Shown here: piece after piece, positions 19,610-19,734 of the stretch
How positions within the stretch are numbered: the stretch's first letter is position 1
Layout: the number at the start of each line of letters is the position of its first letter
DNA from: Candidatus Micrarchaeota archaeon RBG_16_49_10
GTDB taxonomy: Archaea > Aenigmatarchaeota > Aenigmatarchaeia > CG10238-14
Direction of reading: 5' to 3'
Assembly: GCA_001784635.1 (NCBI GenBank)
Contig: MFRS01000011.1
Location: 19,913 to 39,646, forward strand
Length of the DNA stretch: 19,734 nt
Notes under the pieces: generated by a model
Databases searched by the model: none
What the model was told of the DNA's origin: nothing
What the model saw: the letters and a program-made list of their open reading frames with translations, nothing else
Translations under genes and position numbers: made by a program

Positions 19610-19734
19610 TCAAATCATCCTTTCCAGAAGCTCGTTGATCGCTTCCTTCCTGTAGCCCAAGTCCCCCCTGGGGTATGGCAACCTAGTCGCCTTGAAGCCC
19701 TTCCTCGGCGGGTTAAGCCTGAAGACAGGGCTGA
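19610..19734 (-). CDS. rpl30: Large ribosomal subunit protein uL30 (L30), 5' part cut by window edge
   Basis: The last 40 residues are visible: SPVFRLNPPRKGFKATRL, then YPRGDLGYRKEAINELLERMI. FRLxPPRxGFK and GDLGYRxxxINELLxRM are specific for the archaeal, longer uL30. The stop TGA (19610-19612) is directly followed by the uL15 ATG. uL30-uL15-SecY is the universal end of the spc operon. Confidence 0.93.
   Translation of the reverse strand, partial: SPVFRLNPPRKGFKATRLPYPRGDLGYRKEAINELLERMI

Noticed and set aside
1..19734. CRISPR array, rRNA genes, transposase or integrase genes
   Set aside because: No regularly spaced repeats, no rRNA signature and no DDE, tyrosine or serine recombinase motif were seen in any frame.

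Overview
This window comes from an archaeon. It carries archaeal/eukaryotic-type ribosomal proteins (eL18, eL14, eL34), archaeal Cbf5, SecY and a DUF106 protein. Its TATA boxes are usually centred about 25-28 bases before a start codon, and its two tRNA genes contain bulge-helix-bulge introns. The lineage cannot be fixed from sequence alone. The compact layout and many small orphan genes would fit a small-genome archaeon. BpsA-type branched-polyamine enzymes are best known from thermophiles.

Layout. 1-676 (minus): start of an eL18-uL13 ribosomal operon. 794-1036: small orphan. 1103-1768 (minus): helix-turn-helix protein with a paralogue at 12854-13519. 1914-3137 (minus): DEAD-box RNA helicase with a long leader. 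3138-3512: non-coding, with three perfect 11-bp tandem repeats. 3513-3983: AT-rich orphan. 4175-5901: coupled pair of a radical-SAM/HhH protein and a DUF4130-like protein, probably acting in nucleic-acid repair or modification. 5912-6841: divergent pair of a cysteine-rich surface protein and an isoprenylcysteine methyltransferase-like membrane protein. 6866-7786 (minus): orphan, tRNA-Gly(CCC) with two tiny introns, small membrane protein. 8022-12536: polyamine-type cluster with an AdoMet decarboxylase homologue and three divergent BpsA paralogues, interrupted by an AT-rich insert holding two small putative DNA-binding proteins. 12637-12717: 26-residue acidic microprotein. 13674-13832 (minus): intron-containing tRNA-Ser(UGA). 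13901-14428: membrane protein. 14425-15758 (minus): eL14-Cbf5 pair. 15870-16947: two plus-strand genes. 16978-19734 (minus): uL30-uL15-SecY-DUF106-eL34, the end of the spc-type operon.

The strongest candidate for something undescribed is the AdoMetDC/BpsA cluster. The decarboxylase homologue should supply the aminopropyl donor (or, given its altered cleavage site, act on another substrate). Three BpsA-fold proteins keep the overall domain order but differ at the acidic GDDD motif and at the expected DPPE motif, which suggests functional divergence. Secondary points are the dispersed helix-turn-helix family with shared upstream elements, the doubly interrupted tRNA-Gly, and tRNA promoters placed as if transcription starts at the mature 5' end.

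Genes fall into two base-composition classes: GC-richer conserved genes and AT-rich single-gene islands between operons. Starts fall into two classes as well: leaderless ATG starts, and short leaders with a GGTGAT-type Shine-Dalgarno site, often with TTG or GTG.
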